Shown in pieces: positions 1 through 9,299 of a DNA stretch of 64,000 bases (the stretch's first letter is position 1; the number at the start of each line of letters is the position of its first letter). The stretch comes from Phycisphaerae bacterium (GTDB taxonomy: Bacteria > Planctomycetota > Phycisphaerae > Sedimentisphaerales > Anaerohalosphaeraceae), in contig JACZKQ010000083.1 in the NCBI GenBank assembly GCA_014859965.1, forward strand, positions 1 to 64,000. The letters run 5' to 3'. The notes beneath the pieces were generated by a model, which did no database searches, was not told the origin of the DNA, and worked only from the letters and a program-made list of their open reading frames with translations. The position numbers and the translations under genes are program-made.

Positions 1-1
1 G

Positions 2-3000
2 AAGAAGGATTTTCCGTACATCCAGCCTGGGCCGGCGGATGTTTGGGCGGGGGGCAAGCGGCATTCGGTGACGATCCTGTTTGCGGTGAAGGGTCGGCCG
101 GCGGCAGGAACTGGTGAGCTCATTGTGGATTTTGTGGATACGCACAGTGGCCAGCCGCCGAGGCTGGAGATCAAGCTTAACGAGGCCGCGTCTGTGCACC
201 AGACGCCCAGGGGCGCCGGGGACGCGTCGGCGCATGGAGAGGTCGATAAGGGACGGGAGTACCTGATGCGGATTCCGTTCGACGCCGAGGTGCTGAGGGC
301 GGGGAATAATACGCTGACGATTACGTCGTTAGAGGGTAGTTGGGTCCTTTTTGACTACCTGCGGCTGACTGTGCCTGATGGAATTGAGGCGGCGGCAATC
401 GAGAAAATGACGACCGTGCAGGATGTCTTTACCCGGCCGTACCTTGTGCGGAGGGAGGGTAAGCTGTACCAGCCGGTGCTGGCTTCGGTGGTGCACGTGG
501 GCGATTCAGTGGAGGCGATGGTTGCGGTGGAGGGGGGCTTATCGCAGACGCATCGGCTGGTGTCGGGAACGCAGGTGATCGAGGGGCTCGCACCGGCGGT
601 GGAGAAGGCGGGAGAGGTTTCGGCGGCGGTGAAGGTTGGGGGCAAGACGCTGTTCGAGAAGAGGGTGGCGCTTGAGCCCGTTCGCAAGTGGGAAATTTAC
701 CTTCTGCACCAGACGCACCTGGACATCGGCTATACGCATGTGCAGACCGAAGTGGAAGAGATGCAGTGGCAGTTTTTGGATGAAGCCATTGAGTTGGGGG
801 AGAAGACGAAGGACTATCCGGCGGAGGCACGGTTCAAGTGGCTGCCGGAAGGACTTTGGGCGGTGGACAGCTATTTGAAGAATGCGTCGCCGGAGAAGGA
901 GGCGCGGTTTATCGATGCAGTAAAGAAGGGGTACATTGGGCTGGATGCTTTGTACGGCAATGAGCTGACGGCACTGTGCCGGCCGGAGGAATTGCTGGAA
1001 CTGACGGGGTATGCGCGCAGGCTCGCGAAGAAGCACGGGCTGACGATTGACTCGGCGATGATCACGGATGTGCCGGGGTATACGTGGGGGATCGTGCCGG
1101 TTTTGGCGCAGAGCGGGGTGAAGTATTTCTCGATAGGGCCGAATTTCGGGCACCGGATCGGGTATACGCTTTCGGAGTGGGGGGATAAGCCTTTCTACTG
1201 GGAGTCACCGTCGGGCAAAGAGCGGATTTTGTGCTGGATGGCGGGGATGGGATATTCGTGGTTTCATACGGGGCTGAACTATACGGAGATTACGCGGAAG
1301 CTGGAAGAGGGCCGGATTTTCGATTATCTCAAGCGGCTGGAGAACAGTGAGTTTGCGTTTGATATCGTGCAGGTGCGGTACAACATCGGGTCGGACAACG
1401 GGCCGCCGGACCCGCAGTTGCCGGATATGGTGAAGGCATGGAACGAAAAGTATGCCTATCCGCGGATGATGATTGCGTCGCCGTCGGAGATGTTTGCGGA
1501 GTTCGAGAAGCGCTACGCCGACAAGCTGCCGACGGTGCGGGGGGACTTTACGCCGTACTGGGAGGACGGGGCGGCCTCTTCGGCGCGGGAGACGGCGCTG
1601 ACGCGGGCGGCGGCCGAACGCCTGGTGCAGGCGCAGACAATGTTTGCGATGACCGGGGCGGAGTATCCGGCCGAAGCTTTTCATGCGGCGTGGCGCGAGG
1701 TGCTGCTCTATGACGAGCATACGTGGGGGTCGTGGAACAGCATTTCGGAGCCGGAGTGCGACTTCACAAAGCAGCAGTGGGCGATCAAACAAGCTTTTGC
1801 ACTGGAGGCGGACCAGCAGTCGGGGGCGCTCCTGGCAAAGGCGGTTGAGCCTATTGCCGACAATAGCATGCCCGTTCAAGCCGTGCAGGTATTCAATACG
1901 TGTTCATGGCCGCGGAAGGACCTGGTTGTCTTGCCGAAGGAGATGGCGACAGCGGGCGATCAGGTGCGGGTGGACGACAAAGTCGTGCCTTCGCAGCGTT
2001 TGACAAGCGGGGAGTTGGCATTCGTGGCGCAGGACGTCAGTGCATTCGGTTCGGCTTCGTTTGCCATTAATGAGGGCAAGGCATTGACGCGCGGGGCTGC
2101 GAAGGTCAGCGGCAACACGCTGTCCAACGGGATCATCACGCTGACGATTGACAAAGAGACGGGGGCGATTGCCAGCCTGCGGCGTAACGGGATTGATGGC
2201 GAACTGGTCGATGCGAAGGGCGGTGGGCTGAACAGCTACCTGTACGTTGAGGGACGCGATCCGAAGGACCCTAAGCCGAACGAAGCGGTGACGATTCGCG
2301 CTGTGGATAAGGGGCCGTTGGTGGCGTCGTTAGAGGTGACGTGCGATGCGCCGGGGTGCAACAAGCTTGTTCGGACATATCGTGTGGTGGATGGGCTTGA
2401 CCATGTTGAAGTGATTGACCTTATCGACAAGAAGGATGTGTATGCTCAGGAGGGGGTACATTTAGGCTTTGCGTTCAATGTGCCGGGCGGTGTCCTGCGG
2501 ATGGAGACGCCGTGGGCGGTGGTTCGGCCCGAAGCGGACCAGTTGGCCGGGGCGTGCAAGAACTACTTTACCGTGCAGCGGTGGGTGGATATTTCCAATG
2601 ACGATTATGGCGTGACATGGGCCACGTTGGATGCGCCGCTGATCGAGATCGGGCGGATCACAAACGATCCTCGGTCGCCGGTCGGATGGATCAAAGAGCT
2701 TGAGCCGTCGATGACGTTCTATTCCTACGTGATGAACAACTACTGGGAAACGAATTACAAGGCATCGCAGTCGGGGGAGCACGTGTTCCGGTATGCCGTT
2801 CGGCCGCACGGCGGGCACGATTCGGCGGCGGCGACGCGGTTTGGGATGGAGCGGAGTTGTCCGTTACTTGCGGTTCCAGCAAAGTCGAGTGCCAGAACAC
2901 CGGGAAAATGGGCAGTGCGGGGCGACGGCGTGGTATGCACGGCGCTCAAGCCTTCGGATGACGGCAAAGCGATGATCATGCGGTTGTACAATGTGTCGGG

Positions 3001-3145
3001 GCGGACGCAGACGGCAAACGTGGGTACGTGGCTTCGAGGGATGCGGGTGTGGAAGAGTAATCTTGATGAGGAACAGTTGAAGGAGGTGGGCGGCGTGGAG
3101 ATGGCGCCGTGGGAGATAGTCACGTTTAGGATATTAGCGCCGTAA
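2..3145 (+). CDS. GH38-like glycosidase with N-terminal PL4 domain III-like module (5' partial)
   Basis: The reading frame is open from base 2, so the true start lies outside the window. The first about 130 residues (FPYIQPGPADVWAG, then ...SWVLFDYLRL) resemble domain III of polysaccharide lyase family 4, a galactose-binding-like beta sandwich. After a linker comes a GH38-type catalytic domain with the metal-binding HxHxD variant HQTHLDIGYTH near base 707 and a conserved segment TDVPGYTWGIVPVL, whose Asp fits the nucleophile position. The C-terminal half is a beta-rich mannosidase-type domain. Family knowledge makes it a metal-dependent retaining glycosidase; the exact sugar is not readable. 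It is followed after 12 bases by a URO-D family gene and then a symporter, which fits a carbohydrate-use operon. Confidence 0.85.
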   Translation, partial: KKDFPYIQPGPADVWAGGKRHSVTILFAVKGRPAAGTGELIVDFVDTHSGQPPRLEIKLNEAASVHQTPRGAGDASAHGEVDKGREYLMRIPFDAEVLRAGNNTLTITSLEGSWVLFDYLRLTVPDGIEAAAIEKMTTVQDVFTRPYLVRREGKLYQPVLASVVHVGDSVEAMVAVEGGLSQTHRLVSGTQVIEGLAPAVEKAGEVSAAVKVGGKTLFEKRVALEPVRKWEIYLLHQTHLDIGYTHVQTEVEEMQWQFLDEAIELGEKTKDYPAEARFKWLPEGLWAVDSYLKNASPEKEARFIDAVKKGYIGLDALYGNELTALCRPEELLELTGYARRLAKKHGLTIDSAMITDVPGYTWGIVPVLAQSGVKYFSIGPNFGHRIGYTLSEWGDKPFYWESPSGKERILCWMAGMGYSWFHTGLNYTEITRKLEEGRIFDYLKRLENSEFAFDIVQVRYNIGSDNGPPDPQLPDMVKAWNEKYAYPRMMIASPSEMFAEFEKRYADKLPTVRGDFTPYWEDGAASSARETALTRAAAERLVQAQTMFAMTGAEYPAEAFHAAWREVLLYDEHTWGSWNSISEPECDFTKQQWAIKQAFALEADQQSGALLAKAVEPIADNSMPVQAVQVFNTCSWPRKDLVVLPKEMATAGDQVRVDDKVVPSQRLTSGELAFVAQDVSAFGSASFAINEGKALTRGAAKVSGNTLSNGIITLTIDKETGAIASLRRNGIDGELVDAKGGGLNSYLYVEGRDPKDPKPNEAVTIRAVDKGPLVASLEVTCDAPGCNKLVRTYRVVDGLDHVEVIDLIDKKDVYAQEGVHLGFAFNVPGGVLRMETPWAVVRPEADQLAGACKNYFTVQRWVDISNDDYGVTWATLDAPLIEIGRITNDPRSPVGWIKELEPSMTFYSYVMNNYWETNYKASQSGEHVFRYAVRPHGGHDSAAATRFGMERSCPLLAVPAKSSARTPGKWAVRGDGVVCTALKPSDDGKAMIMRLYNVSGRTQTANVGTWLRGMRVWKSNLDEEQLKEVGGVEMAPWEIVTFRILAP

Positions 3146-3157
3146 CAGGAGGTCTGC

Positions 3158-4393
3158 ATGAATTCCAGAGAGCGGGTGCTGACGGCTCTAAACCGTAAAC
3201 AGCCCGACAAGGTTGCTGTCGATTTTTCGGGGCATCGGTCGTCGGGCATTGCGGCGATTGCCTATGCGCGGCTGCGGAGGCATTTGGGTCTGCTTGAGCG
3301 GCCGATTCGGGTTTATGACATGGTGCAGCAGTTGGCGATCGTGGATGAGGACGTGCTGGACCTGTTCGGCGTAGACGTGGTTGAGATGGGTCGGGGGTTT
3401 CTGACAGAGGACAGGCAGTGGAAGGACTGGGTGCTGCCGGACGGGACGCCGTGTCAGGTGCCGTATTACATCAATTTGGAAAAACGCGGCGAGGACTGGT
3501 ACCTGCTGACGGACAGCGGGTTCGAGTTGGGGGTGCAGAAGAAGGGGGTGCTGTACTTCGAGCAGACGGCCTGGCCGCTGGCGGAGCGGGGGATTGCCGA
3601 CGATGATTTCAGCGATTTGGAAGAGGTGTTAGGGCGGACGATCTGGTCGGGGACGCCGCATCCGGGGGCGCATATTTCGCCGGACGATCCGGAGGGAGAG
3701 TTGGCCCTTGGGGCGCGGCGGCTTCGCGACCGGACAGACCGGGCGATTGTAGGGCTCTTTGGCGGCAACCTGTTCGAACTGCCGCAGTGGCTGTATCGCA
3801 TGGACAACTATTTAATGTACATGGGGCTGTATCCGAAGCAGGTGATTCGGCTGAGCGAGGCTTTATGTGCGATTTACATGAAGAACATGGAGAAATGGTT
3901 AGCCGCGGTGGGGCCGTACATCGATGTGATTCTCTTCGGGGACGACCTCGGCGGCCAGAACGGGCCGCTGATGAGCCCCGAGATGTACCGGCGGTATTAC
4001 AAGCCGTATCATCAGCGGATGTGGATGCGGGCGAAGGAACTGGCGGATGTGAAGGTGCAGCTGCATTGCTGCGGCGGAGTGCGCCAGTTGCTGCCGGATT
4101 TGATCGATGCGGGGCTGGATGCGATTAACCCGGTGCAGATTACGTGCAAGGGAATGGATGCCGCGGGGCTCAAGCGGGATTTCGGCGAGCAGATGACGTT
4201 CTGGGGCGGCGGGTGCGATACGCGAGAGGTGCTGGGTAACGGAACGCCGGCCCAGGTGCGCGAGCATGTAAAGCGGCAGGTCGAGATACTGGCGCCGGGC
4301 GGCGGGTTTGTTTTTCAGCAGGTGCATAATATCCTCGCCAACGTGCCGCCGGAAAATATTGTCGCGATGTTCAACGCGGCCACAGAAGCCTGA
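3158..4393 (+). CDS. Uroporphyrinogen decarboxylase/corrinoid methyltransferase family protein
   Basis: 411 residues, with AGGAGG nine bases before the ATG. It opens with NSRERVLTALNRKQPDKVAVDF, typical of the URO-D superfamily branch that includes MtaA/CmuA methyltransferases rather than true HemE. The His-x-Cys pair in LHCCGG (His303, Cys305) and the later GGGCDT (Cys353) match the zinc ligands of methylcobalamin-dependent methyltransferases. This is seen in sequence; activity is inferred. It sits between a glycosidase and a symporter with 12 and 17 base gaps, so it is probably co-transcribed, and a role in heme synthesis is unlikely. Such URO-D paralogs are common next to sugar genes in planctomycetes, but their reaction is unknown. 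Confidence 0.85.
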   Translation: MNSRERVLTALNRKQPDKVAVDFSGHRSSGIAAIAYARLRRHLGLLERPIRVYDMVQQLAIVDEDVLDLFGVDVVEMGRGFLTEDRQWKDWVLPDGTPCQVPYYINLEKRGEDWYLLTDSGFELGVQKKGVLYFEQTAWPLAERGIADDDFSDLEEVLGRTIWSGTPHPGAHISPDDPEGELALGARRLRDRTDRAIVGLFGGNLFELPQWLYRMDNYLMYMGLYPKQVIRLSEALCAIYMKNMEKWLAAVGPYIDVILFGDDLGGQNGPLMSPEMYRRYYKPYHQRMWMRAKELADVKVQLHCCGGVRQLLPDLIDAGLDAINPVQITCKGMDAAGLKRDFGEQMTFWGGGCDTREVLGNGTPAQVREHVKRQVEILAPGGGFVFQQVHNILANVPPENIVAMFNAATEA

Positions 4394-4410
4394 TCAGGAT
4401 AGGAAACCGC

Positions 4411-6195
4411 ATGGAAGTCATTGATTACGCTATCATTGGGATGTACTTCGTTGTTGTGATTGCACTGGGTTTCTGGTACCAGCGGCGGGCGGCACGGAGC
4501 CTGGATGCGTATTTCCTCGGCGGCAAGCAAATCCACTGGCTGGCCCTGGCGATGAGCGGGTCGGTTTCGAACTTCGACATCACGGGCACCATGTGGATCG
4601 TGTCGATTCTGTTTGTTCTGGGCTTCAAATCGATGTGGCACCACTGGATGTGGGGCTTCCTCATGGGGGCTTTTTTCCTGGCCTACATGGGCAAGTGGGT
4701 GCGACGATCCAACGTGATGACGGCCGCGGAATGGATGCTGACGCGGTTTGGACGCGGACCGGCGGGCATTTTTGCCAGGACCACGTACGCGCTCATGGCG
4801 GTCATTACGCTGACCAGCTTTATCGGGTATGCCTTTCAGGGCATTGGCAAGTTCGCTTCCGTGTACATTCCATTAGAGCGTGCGGCCGAGTACACCTCTG
4901 TCGAGTGGCTGCAGGTGCTATGCACGCGGCACGAGGGGCATGTTCTGGCGGCGGCGATTATGGCTGTGACGACGCTGTACGTTCTTGTCGGCGGGTTGTA
5001 CAGCGTGGTCGTTACAGATGTTGTGCAAACGGTGATTTTGACGGCGAGCAGCGTTCTCATTGCGTTCATCGCGTGGTCGAAGATGACGCCGGAGGCGTTG
5101 GCCGCCCTGCCGTCGGACTGGACCTCGCTGGCGGTTCCGTGGCACATTAAGGAATTCGCCGGCACTGACAATGCGGCTTTTGAACTGTTCGGGGCGATGG
5201 TGATCGTCTGGGTGCTCAAGGGGCTGCTGCTCAATGCCGGCGGGCCTGCGCAAATGTATGACTTTCAACGGTTTCTGGCCGCCCGCAACGCGCGCGACGC
5301 GGCCAAGGTGGGGGCGGCCTGGAGCCTTTTTCTGGTGGTCCGCTGGGCCATGGCGGTCGGGATCGTGCTGTTAGCCTTGACGGATGTCGCCGGCGTCAGC
5401 GATACGGAGAAGGTGATGCCCATGGTGCTGCGGGATTACCTGCCGGTGGGGGTTCGCGGGCTGGTGCTGGCGGGGCTGCTGGCGGCCTTTATGTCCACGT
5501 TTTCGTCGACGGTTAACAGTGCGGCTTCGTTTATCGTGCGGGATATCTGGCAGCCGCTTGAACGACACAAAGCGGACGAACGAGAGGCGGTGCACTTCAG
5601 CTATTTCGCCACAGTCTTTGTGGTGTTGTTAGGAGTCATCATCGGTTTTCAAGCCGAGTCCATCGCGAAAATCTGGAACTGGATTATGATGTCGCTGGGG
5701 GCGGCGGTGCTTGTGCCCAATGTGTTGCGGTGGTACTGGTGGCGGATGAACGGCTGGGGGTATTCGGCAGGCACGCTGGCCGGGATGCTGCTTTCGCTGG
5801 TCGTGCTGTTTCGGCCCGAAGTGCCGGCGTGGTACAGTTTCGGACTGATCTGTGCGGCGTCGCTGGGCATGTCGGTGGCTGGGTCGCTGCTTACCGCGCC
5901 GGTCGAGCAAGAGGTGCTTATGGCGTTCTACCGGTCGGTTCGGCCGTTCGGTTTCTGGCGGCCGGTGCAGGTTAAGGCGGGGCTTGGAACGGAGCAGGCA
6001 CGCGACAGATCAGAAAGTGCTTCCCTGGCGGTATTTAACGTCGTGTTAGGCATGCTCGCGATTGCCTGTGTTTATCTTGCACCCATGTACCTCGTGGGCC
6101 ACTGGTATGGGCGGGCAGGTGCGTGCAGCGCGGCTGCGGCGATTTCGGTGGGTGTTATGTACTTCACATGGTATAGAAACCTGCCGCCGGATTAG
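4411..6195 (+). CDS. Sodium:solute symporter (SSS family)
   Basis: 594 residues with about 13 to 14 hydrophobic segments and the SSS N-terminal signature (ALGFWYQRRAARSLDAYFLGGKQIHW, spanning residues 19-44). The central part contains FMSTFSSTVNSAASFIVRD, a conserved sodium-site region of the fold. It would sit in the inner membrane and import a substrate, probably a sugar or sugar acid released by the upstream glycosidase, driven by sodium. AGGATAGGAAAC lies just before the ATG. It is the third and apparently last gene of the operon; no clear terminator follows. Confidence 0.9.
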   Translation: MEVIDYAIIGMYFVVVIALGFWYQRRAARSLDAYFLGGKQIHWLALAMSGSVSNFDITGTMWIVSILFVLGFKSMWHHWMWGFLMGAFFLAYMGKWVRRSNVMTAAEWMLTRFGRGPAGIFARTTYALMAVITLTSFIGYAFQGIGKFASVYIPLERAAEYTSVEWLQVLCTRHEGHVLAAAIMAVTTLYVLVGGLYSVVVTDVVQTVILTASSVLIAFIAWSKMTPEALAALPSDWTSLAVPWHIKEFAGTDNAAFELFGAMVIVWVLKGLLLNAGGPAQMYDFQRFLAARNARDAAKVGAAWSLFLVVRWAMAVGIVLLALTDVAGVSDTEKVMPMVLRDYLPVGVRGLVLAGLLAAFMSTFSSTVNSAASFIVRDIWQPLERHKADEREAVHFSYFATVFVVLLGVIIGFQAESIAKIWNWIMMSLGAAVLVPNVLRWYWWRMNGWGYSAGTLAGMLLSLVVLFRPEVPAWYSFGLICAASLGMSVAGSLLTAPVEQEVLMAFYRSVRPFGFWRPVQVKAGLGTEQARDRSESASLAVFNVVLGMLAIACVYLAPMYLVGHWYGRAGACSAAAAISVGVMYFTWYRNLPPD

Positions 6196-6617
6196 CGGCT
6201 GTTGCGCCCTGTGTGCTTTCACCGGTAGGCGAATGGACTTTTAGCCGGTTACTGTCGTCGCGCACTCGACGGACTTGGGGCGGGTGTGCGATCTCCTCGT
6301 ATGGTCGGTAAATCATTCCTCGGAAAAGACTTATGTGTTCGTCGGCATGCCTTGTACGCAGCGGGAGGTACGCAAAATTGTTCAAACGACCTTTTGGGTT
6401 GTCAATGCGGCATTACTATAAGTTCGTCTAATTGTATTCGCAGTTTTATAGATCAATGTCCGTTTTGAGATGTTTGGTTCCAACAAAAGCTAAATTGTTG
6501 TAAGTGCATGTTTTTGAAGATTTTAGGCGTTCGCATGGAGCCTTGCGTGAGCAGGTGCCTACGGTTTATCGGATTGTGCTTGACTCTAACCGGTCTTTTG
6601 TGGTACATTATCGGCCT
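6196..6617. other. Intergenic region between symporter and folC
   Basis: About 420 bases with no convincing gene on either strand. Open frames here lack ribosome sites and conserved content. The right end holds a candidate folC promoter, listed separately. I see no U-tract terminator for the symporter operon. Confidence 0.5.
6580..6609 (+). promoter_or_regulatory. Candidate sigma70 promoter of folC
   Basis: TTGACT, an 18-base spacer, then TACATT. Transcription would begin near 6616, directly at the preferred ATG at 6618, so the message could be leaderless. This supports the 6618 start over the upstream in-frame start at 6504. Confidence 0.4.
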
Positions 6618-8045
6618 ATGGCTACAACAAAACGTAAGACTAAGAAACGCCCCGCGGCCGGGACGAGGGTGAAATCCGCATCGGTTGAAAGAGTCCGTTG
6701 CAAGACGGCTTTACGGACGTACGATCAGGGTTTGAAATACCTGTTTGAACGGACCGATTACGAGCGGCAGAATCGGCTGCGCTACAACGTGACGACATTC
6801 AACCTTGACCGGATGCACGCGCTTCTGAAGGGGCTTGCGAATCCTCATAAGAAACTGCAGACGATTCACATCGCCGGGACCAAGGGCAAAGGCTCCACCG
6901 CGACGATGCTTGCGCGGATGCTGGAGGCAAATGGTTATAAGACAGGGCTTTACACGTCGCCGCACGTGATGACACTTCACGAGCGGATCGCGATCAACGG
7001 GCTGCTGATTACCGAGCGGCAGATCTTGCGGCTGATCAATCGGGTGCACGCGGTCGTCGAGAAACTCGCAACGAATGGTGATGCGCCTACCTTTTTTGAG
7101 ATCATGACCGCAATGGCATTTATGCATTTCGCCGATCAAAAAGTGGATTTTGCGGTGATTGAGACCGGTTTGGGCGGGCGACTGGACAGTACGAACGTGA
7201 TCGAGCCGGCGGTGGTGGGGATTACCTCAATCAGTATCGACCATCAGAATCTATTAGGCAATACGATCGATTGTATCGCCAAAGAAAAAGCTGGGGTGAT
7301 CAAGACGGGCATTCCCGTGGTGACGGTGCAGCAAGATCCTAAGGCGATGCGCGTTATCAGGAAAGAAGCCTTGGCAATTAAGGCGCCGTTGAGCGTGACA
7401 GGGCGTGATATCGACTTTTCGTATCGCTTCGAGTCGTCGCGAGAGCACGGCCCGCATACGCGGGTTTGCGTGACGACGCCGACAAGTCGATTTGAGCATC
7501 TCAGGGTGCCGCTGCCGGGTGAACACCAGGCGATCAACTGCGGACTGGCTCTGGCGATTCTGGATAAGCTGAAGGGGCAGGGCTACGCAATCGACGATGA
7601 CAAGGCGATGATGGGTTTGAGCGGAACGACAATGATCGGGCGGATGGAGGTGATTTGCAGCGATCCGCGCATTATCGTGGATGCGGCCCACAACGCGGCG
7701 AGCATCAAAGCGCTGATTCAGGCGATCGGCCAGCACGTGCCTTACGATTCGATGATCATCATTTTTGGGTGCAACGGCGACAAGGATGTGCGTGGCATGC
7801 TGATGCAGCTTCAGTACGGGGCGGACAAAGTAATTTTCACGCGAAGCAATTCGCCGAAAGCGGTGTTGCCTCAGGATTTGGCGGAAATGTACACGGAAAT
7901 CTGCGGCAAGATGTGTCAGACGGCTTTGACTATCCGCGACGCCGTGCGAACCGCCAAGAGCGCTATTTCGCGGGAGGACTTGATCTGCATAACAGGGAGT
8001 TTTTATCTTGTGGGTCAGGCAAAAGAGCAGCTTGATAATTTCTAA
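6618..8045 (+). CDS. folC: Folylpolyglutamate synthase / dihydrofolate synthase
   Basis: About 475 residues from the ATG at 6618. It is a Mur-ligase fold enzyme that adds glutamate to folates in the cytoplasm. The ATP loop GTKGKGST lies near residues 87-94, followed by LYTSPHV, ETGLGGRLDSTN and, in the second domain, VDAAHNAASI. The N-terminal about 60 residues are Lys/Arg rich (MATTKRKTKKRP) and are an extension over typical FolC. The longer frame back to 6504 has no ribosome site, and a candidate promoter falls inside it, so I prefer 6618. The gene stands alone. Confidence 0.9.
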   Translation: MATTKRKTKKRPAAGTRVKSASVERVRCKTALRTYDQGLKYLFERTDYERQNRLRYNVTTFNLDRMHALLKGLANPHKKLQTIHIAGTKGKGSTATMLARMLEANGYKTGLYTSPHVMTLHERIAINGLLITERQILRLINRVHAVVEKLATNGDAPTFFEIMTAMAFMHFADQKVDFAVIETGLGGRLDSTNVIEPAVVGITSISIDHQNLLGNTIDCIAKEKAGVIKTGIPVVTVQQDPKAMRVIRKEALAIKAPLSVTGRDIDFSYRFESSREHGPHTRVCVTTPTSRFEHLRVPLPGEHQAINCGLALAILDKLKGQGYAIDDDKAMMGLSGTTMIGRMEVICSDPRIIVDAAHNAASIKALIQAIGQHVPYDSMIIIFGCNGDKDVRGMLMQLQYGADKVIFTRSNSPKAVLPQDLAEMYTEICGKMCQTALTIRDAVRTAKSAISREDLICITGSFYLVGQAKEQLDNF

Positions 8046-8118
8046 CAGGGTGCTGCTTTCTGTAACCGTCTGCCCGTGCGCAAGTTAGGCCGCATAAAAA
8101 GGCGCGTCATTTTCTAAA

Positions 8119-8147
8119 TTGCGGTCTAATGGCCCGTAGGACCGCAA
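8119..8147. other. Perfect inverted repeat downstream of folC
   Basis: TTGCGGTC and GACCGCAA form a perfect 8 bp stem around a 13-base loop, 74 bases after folC. No U-tract follows, so it is either a weak terminator or a protein-binding palindrome. Confidence 0.35.
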
Positions 8148-8277
8148 ATAATGCATTTCTCGCACGATTACTTTTTTCACAAAAACCTGTAAATCGCAAT
8201 TTTTTCGTTTGCGTTGCGGGCGCGGGGCGATAGAATTTTTTTTGATGGTTGAGAGGGAAGCAGTTCAAACAAAAACA

Positions 8278-8303
8278 GGGTGCCGTGTGTTCGGCAGCCT
8301 TTT
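8278..8303 (+). promoter_or_regulatory. Terminator-like hairpin in the leader of the outer-membrane gene
   Basis: GGGTGCCG, loop TGTGTT, CGGCAGCC, then TTTT. The stem is 8 bp with one G-G mismatch. It lies 58 bases before the start of the barrel protein gene, inside its probable leader, so it could act as an attenuator or as an upstream terminator. Confidence 0.4.
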
Positions 8304-8360
8304 GCGTTGTGCATGGAAAGCAAAGTCAAGGGAAGTGAACGAAGGTTTAAGGAGACGACA

Positions 8361-9170
8361 ATGAAAAAGGGAATGATTTTTACGACAGTGGTGATGGTTC
8401 TGGCCGTCTGTGGTGTAGGCCGGGCGCAAGGCGATCTGGGGGTTACGATTGATGGAACGTGGGTCAGCAAGTACATTTGGAGGGGCTTCGATCGGTTAGA
8501 CGATAAGGCTGCGTTTCAGCCGAGCGTTATGCTGGATTTGTTCAACACCGGCTTCAACGTTGGCGTGTGGGGTTCATGGGCGGGCGCCAGCGGCAGCCGC
8601 ATCAGTACGGTCGATGCCACTGAGTTGAATTACATCGCAGGTTACAACGGCTCTCTCTGCGGCGGCGATGCAATGCAGGTCGATTACGCCCTCACATATA
8701 TCTACTACGACTTTATCGATCAGCCGAGCAGGAATGCCGACACGCACGAGATCAGCCTGTCCATCGCACTGCCGCAGATCACCGGCATTGGCCTTGTGCC
8801 CCGCTACACCGCGGCGTACCTGTGGGATGCCAGGAGTGGCGGACCGGCCCGCGACGTAACAGGATGGATTCATGAGTTCGGGCTGGACTACAACCTGATA
8901 GTCGGCGAGATCATCCCCAACAATCCGGAACAGATTTTCACGTTCAGTTGGGACATTACGTACAACGACGGAGCGGGCGCCATAAACACGGCTCCGGGAC
9001 GCGGCAGAGTCGATCACGACTGGTCCCACATGACCTGGGGCGTTAAGACAGAGATTTGTCTGCCATGGGGCACGTTTACTCCTGGCCTCTACTATCAGAC
9101 ATCCATGGAAGACACGGTCAACACACAAGATGAGTTCTGGACGGGTCTGTCTTACACATTGAAGTTCTAA
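8361..9170 (+). CDS. Secreted outer-membrane beta-barrel protein (hypothetical)
   Basis: 269 residues. The start at 8361 is set by AAGGAGACGACA before the ATG and by the signal peptide MKKGMIFTTVVMVLAVCG with probable cleavage after GRA. The mature part alternates polar and hydrophobic residues, is rich in Tyr/Trp/Gly, and ends in the terminal aromatic strand GLSYTLKF, as in outer-membrane barrels recognised by BamA. The segment VSKYIWRGFDR resembles the start of TorF-like putative porins. Function is not known; passive transport is a guess. It is monocistronic, between a leader hairpin and a strong terminator. Confidence 0.7.
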   Translation: MKKGMIFTTVVMVLAVCGVGRAQGDLGVTIDGTWVSKYIWRGFDRLDDKAAFQPSVMLDLFNTGFNVGVWGSWAGASGSRISTVDATELNYIAGYNGSLCGGDAMQVDYALTYIYYDFIDQPSRNADTHEISLSIALPQITGIGLVPRYTAAYLWDARSGGPARDVTGWIHEFGLDYNLIVGEIIPNNPEQIFTFSWDITYNDGAGAINTAPGRGRVDHDWSHMTWGVKTEICLPWGTFTPGLYYQTSMEDTVNTQDEFWTGLSYTLKF

Positions 9171-9195
9171 GTCATCGACATAAAACTTTTTTTGG

Positions 9196-9226
9196 AAAGG
9201 CCGGTGTAACAGCCGGCCTTTTTTTT
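9196..9226 (+). terminator. Rho-independent terminator
   Basis: AAAGGCCGG and CCGGCCTTT form a 9 bp stem with an 8-base loop, followed by eight T. It ends the barrel-protein transcript and can also serve the convergent minus-strand gene because the A tract precedes the stem. Confidence 0.85.
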
Positions 9227-9299
9227 GCGCGCGGCAAGTGCGGACAAGTGGGCGAGGCGCGGTCTATGCGTGCAAGCAGTGATGCACTGCACCTGATGC

